A DNA stretch of 16,808 bases from Rickettsiales bacterium. Its GTDB lineage: Bacteria; Pseudomonadota; Alphaproteobacteria; Rickettsiales; UBA1997. The notes under the pieces are model-generated. The model did no database searches and was not told the DNA's origin. It saw only the letters and a list, made by a program, of their open reading frames with translations. Both the position numbers and the translations under genes were made by a program. Position 1 is the stretch's first letter. Each line of letters starts with the position of its first letter. The stretch lies in contig CANGNU010000003.1 of assembly GCA_947455365.1 (NCBI GenBank), forward strand, positions 1 to 16,808. Reading direction: 5' to 3'. Of this stretch, positions 15,266-16,808 are shown piece by piece.

Positions 15266-15877
15266 TTATTTTTCTAGAATTTTAACAATTTCTTGAGACA
15301 CTTCTGTAGGAGTTTTTGTGCCGTCGATTACTTTTATTCTTTGTGGATTTTCTGCGGCTAATTTTAAAAATCCGGCGCGGGTTTTTTCGTGAAAATCGCG
15401 GCTGAGTTTTTCGTAGCGGTTGTTGGTGGTGCGGGCTTCGATTCTTGCAAATGCTTGCTCGACGGGCACATCAATTACAAAGGTAATGTCGGGTTTGAAA
15501 TTTTCGATGGCAAGATTTTTTACTGTTTCAATTAGCTGTAAATTGGCGCCAAAACCATAGCCTTGATAGACAAAAGTTGAGTCTAAAAAGCGGTCGCAAA
15601 TTATAATTTTTTCCTCGCGCAATGCTGGTTTTATTAGCTTCTCGACATGTTCAATGCGGGCGGCAAAATTAAGAAAAATTTCGGTTTTGGCTTCAAGTTT
15701 TTCTAAATTATCGTTGATTAAAATTTCGCGGATAAGCTCGCCGGCTTTGGTGCCGCCAGGTTCGCGAGTAATGATTGCATCATAGTTTTTTTGCAGTAGA
15801 AATTGCTGCAACATTTTGGTTTGCGTTGATTTTCCGCAGCCTTCAATTCCTTCAAACGAGATAAATTTATAATTCAT
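15266..15877 (-). CDS. tmk: Thymidylate kinase
   Basis: Tmk phosphorylates dTMP to dTDP, an essential step in dTTP synthesis. From the ATG at 15875-15877 the product is 203 residues; a longer frame to 15898 adds seven residues. The shorter start fits the family, which usually begins a few residues before the strand leading to the P-loop. The P-loop GIEGCGKST is at residues 10-18, the TREPGGT motif near 37-43, and the DRFLDSTFVYQG motif begins at Asp95. A LID region ARTTNNRYEKL follows. The usual small residue in the P-loop is Cys14. The gene points at the long inverted repeat and is divergent from the downstream dehydrogenase, with no clear promoter visible. No holB is adjacent. Confidence 0.95.
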   Translation of the reverse strand: MNYKFISFEGIEGCGKSTQTKMLQQFLLQKNYDAIITREPGGTKAGELIREILINDNLEKLEAKTEIFLNFAARIEHVEKLIKPALREEKIIICDRFLDSTFVYQGYGFGANLQLIETVKNLAIENFKPDITFVIDVPVEQAFARIEARTTNNRYEKLSRDFHEKTRAGFLKLAAENPQRIKVIDGTKTPTEVSQEIVKILEK

Positions 15878-15968
15878 TTTTGTAAAATTTATTTTCAAAT
15901 TGGCTTAAAAATTATTTTGGATTAAGACAATTTTTTTGCTTAAACTTATTAAAATTTAAAAATTTTTT

Positions 15969-16730
15969 ATGAATATTTTAATTAGCGGGGCCAATAGTGG
16001 CTTGGGCCGTCAGCTTGCAATTAGTTACGCAGCACAAGGTGTAAATTTATTTTTATGCGCGCGAAATTTAATTAAGTTGGAAGAGGTTAAAGCAATTTGC
16101 TTAGAATTAAAAGCGAATGTTTTTATAAAATCGCTGGATGTGAAAAATGCGGCGGAAGTGGCGCAGTGGGTGGAAAAAATTGAGGAAAATTACGCGCTGA
16201 ATTTGGTAATTGCAAATGCGGGAATATCGGCTGGAACCAGTGGTGGCACGGAAAGCGCGCAACAGGTGCGCGAAATTTTTGCGACCAATGTTGATGGGGT
16301 GATTAATTTAGTTGGGCCGGTGGCGGAAAAAATGAAAATGCGTGGGCATGGGCAAATTGCGGTGATGGCTTCTCTGGCGGGGTTTCGCGGCTTGCCAAGT
16401 TCTCCGGCATATTCGGCAAGCAAGGCGGCTGTAAGGGTTTATGGCGAGGCTTTGCGCGGCAATTTGGGGGAATTTGGCATTAAAGTTAGCGTGATTTGTC
16501 CGGGATATGTGAAAACGCCGATGACGGCGGTGAATAGTTTTTATATGCCGTTCTTACTTTCTGTAGAGAAAGCGGCGATGATAATTAAAAAAGGGCTGGC
16601 GAAAAATCATTCGAGGGTAGCGTTTCCGTTTCCACTTTATTTTGTGGTGTGGCTGGCGACTTTACTGCCACCTTGCTTGACGGATTTTATTTTTGCAAGG
16701 CTTCCTAAAAAATCGGCGATGGGGGATTAG
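15969..16730 (+). CDS. Short-chain dehydrogenase/reductase (classical SDR)
   Basis: The 253-residue product is a classical SDR oxidoreductase using NAD or NADP. The cofactor motif GANSGLG is at residues 7-13, NAG at 83-85, Asn107 in FATNVDGV, and the catalytic Ser135, Tyr148 and Lys152 (YSASK) are all present. The PGYVKTPM motif follows. The C-terminal segment FPLYFVVWLATLLPPCL (about residues 219-236) is strongly hydrophobic and may anchor the protein to the membrane, which is seen in some SDRs that act on lipids. The residues after the first Gly motif (CARN) suggest NADP preference, a weak inference. The substrate is unknown. It is divergent from tmk. No Shine-Dalgarno motif. Confidence 0.9.
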   Translation: MNILISGANSGLGRQLAISYAAQGVNLFLCARNLIKLEEVKAICLELKANVFIKSLDVKNAAEVAQWVEKIEENYALNLVIANAGISAGTSGGTESAQQVREIFATNVDGVINLVGPVAEKMKMRGHGQIAVMASLAGFRGLPSSPAYSASKAAVRVYGEALRGNLGEFGIKVSVICPGYVKTPMTAVNSFYMPFLLSVEKAAMIIKKGLAKNHSRVAFPFPLYFVVWLATLLPPCLTDFIFARLPKKSAMGD

Positions 16731-16808
16731 GGCGTTGTAATTTTCCTCGTTATTCAGTTTTCCCCTGACGGCGCAAACCCCCACTGAACATGCTCTGCCC
16801 CTCAAACA

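Noticed and set aside
1-16808. CRISPR array, insertion sequence transposase, prophage genes, toxin-antitoxin pair
   Set aside because: No regularly spaced repeats of CRISPR length, and no transposase, integrase, phage or toxin-like product is seen in any frame.

Overview
The window is AT-rich, gene-dense bacterial DNA. Its gene content points to an alphaproteobacterium, plausibly of the Rickettsiales/Holosporales type: a dispersed str (rpsL-rpsG-fusA-tuf) region, tuf followed by tRNA-Trp-secE-nusG, class Ia nrdB, low G+C and many palindromic intergenic elements. The order-level assignment is inference; no 16S or marker search was possible. All genes left of about position 13,010 are on the minus strand.

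Layout, read in the minus-strand direction of transcription: a 2-Cys peroxiredoxin with its own promoter and terminator; rpsL and rpsG behind a near-consensus promoter with a GC-rich discriminator, closed by a strong terminator; a three-gene sugar cassette (glycosyltransferase fused to a beta-propeller domain, galE, second glycosyltransferase), tightly packed or overlapping; fusA with its own candidate promoter and strong terminator; a thioredoxin-fold lipoprotein, an HI0933-type flavoprotein and yraN; tuf; a small orphan lipoprotein; tRNA-Trp with encoded CCA and a perfect 14-bp hairpin after it; secE; and nusG, cut by the window edge. The classical str operon is therefore split into separate units with unrelated genes between rpsG and fusA and between fusA and tuf.

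Right of 13,010 lie plus-strand nrdB, a plus-strand secreted ModA-like binding protein, minus-strand tmk and a plus-strand short-chain dehydrogenase. The ModA-like gene is the most unusual part. It stands alone without modB or modC. A REP-like imperfect palindrome and a 13-bp tandem repeat that crosses its start codon lie in front of it. A 163-bp inverted repeat with 54-bp perfect arms lies behind it.

Translation factors and ribosomal proteins (EF-Tu, EF-G, S7, S12), transcription and secretion (NusG, SecE), nucleotide synthesis (NrdB, Tmk) and redox defence (peroxiredoxin) form the core. The sugar cassette probably serves surface polysaccharide or lipopolysaccharide synthesis. Across all genes there is almost no Shine-Dalgarno motif in front of the start codons. 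No gene-free stretch exceeds 300 bases; the largest (2423-2696) is the tuf leader and promoter region. Bases 16,731-16,808 hold nothing I recognise.
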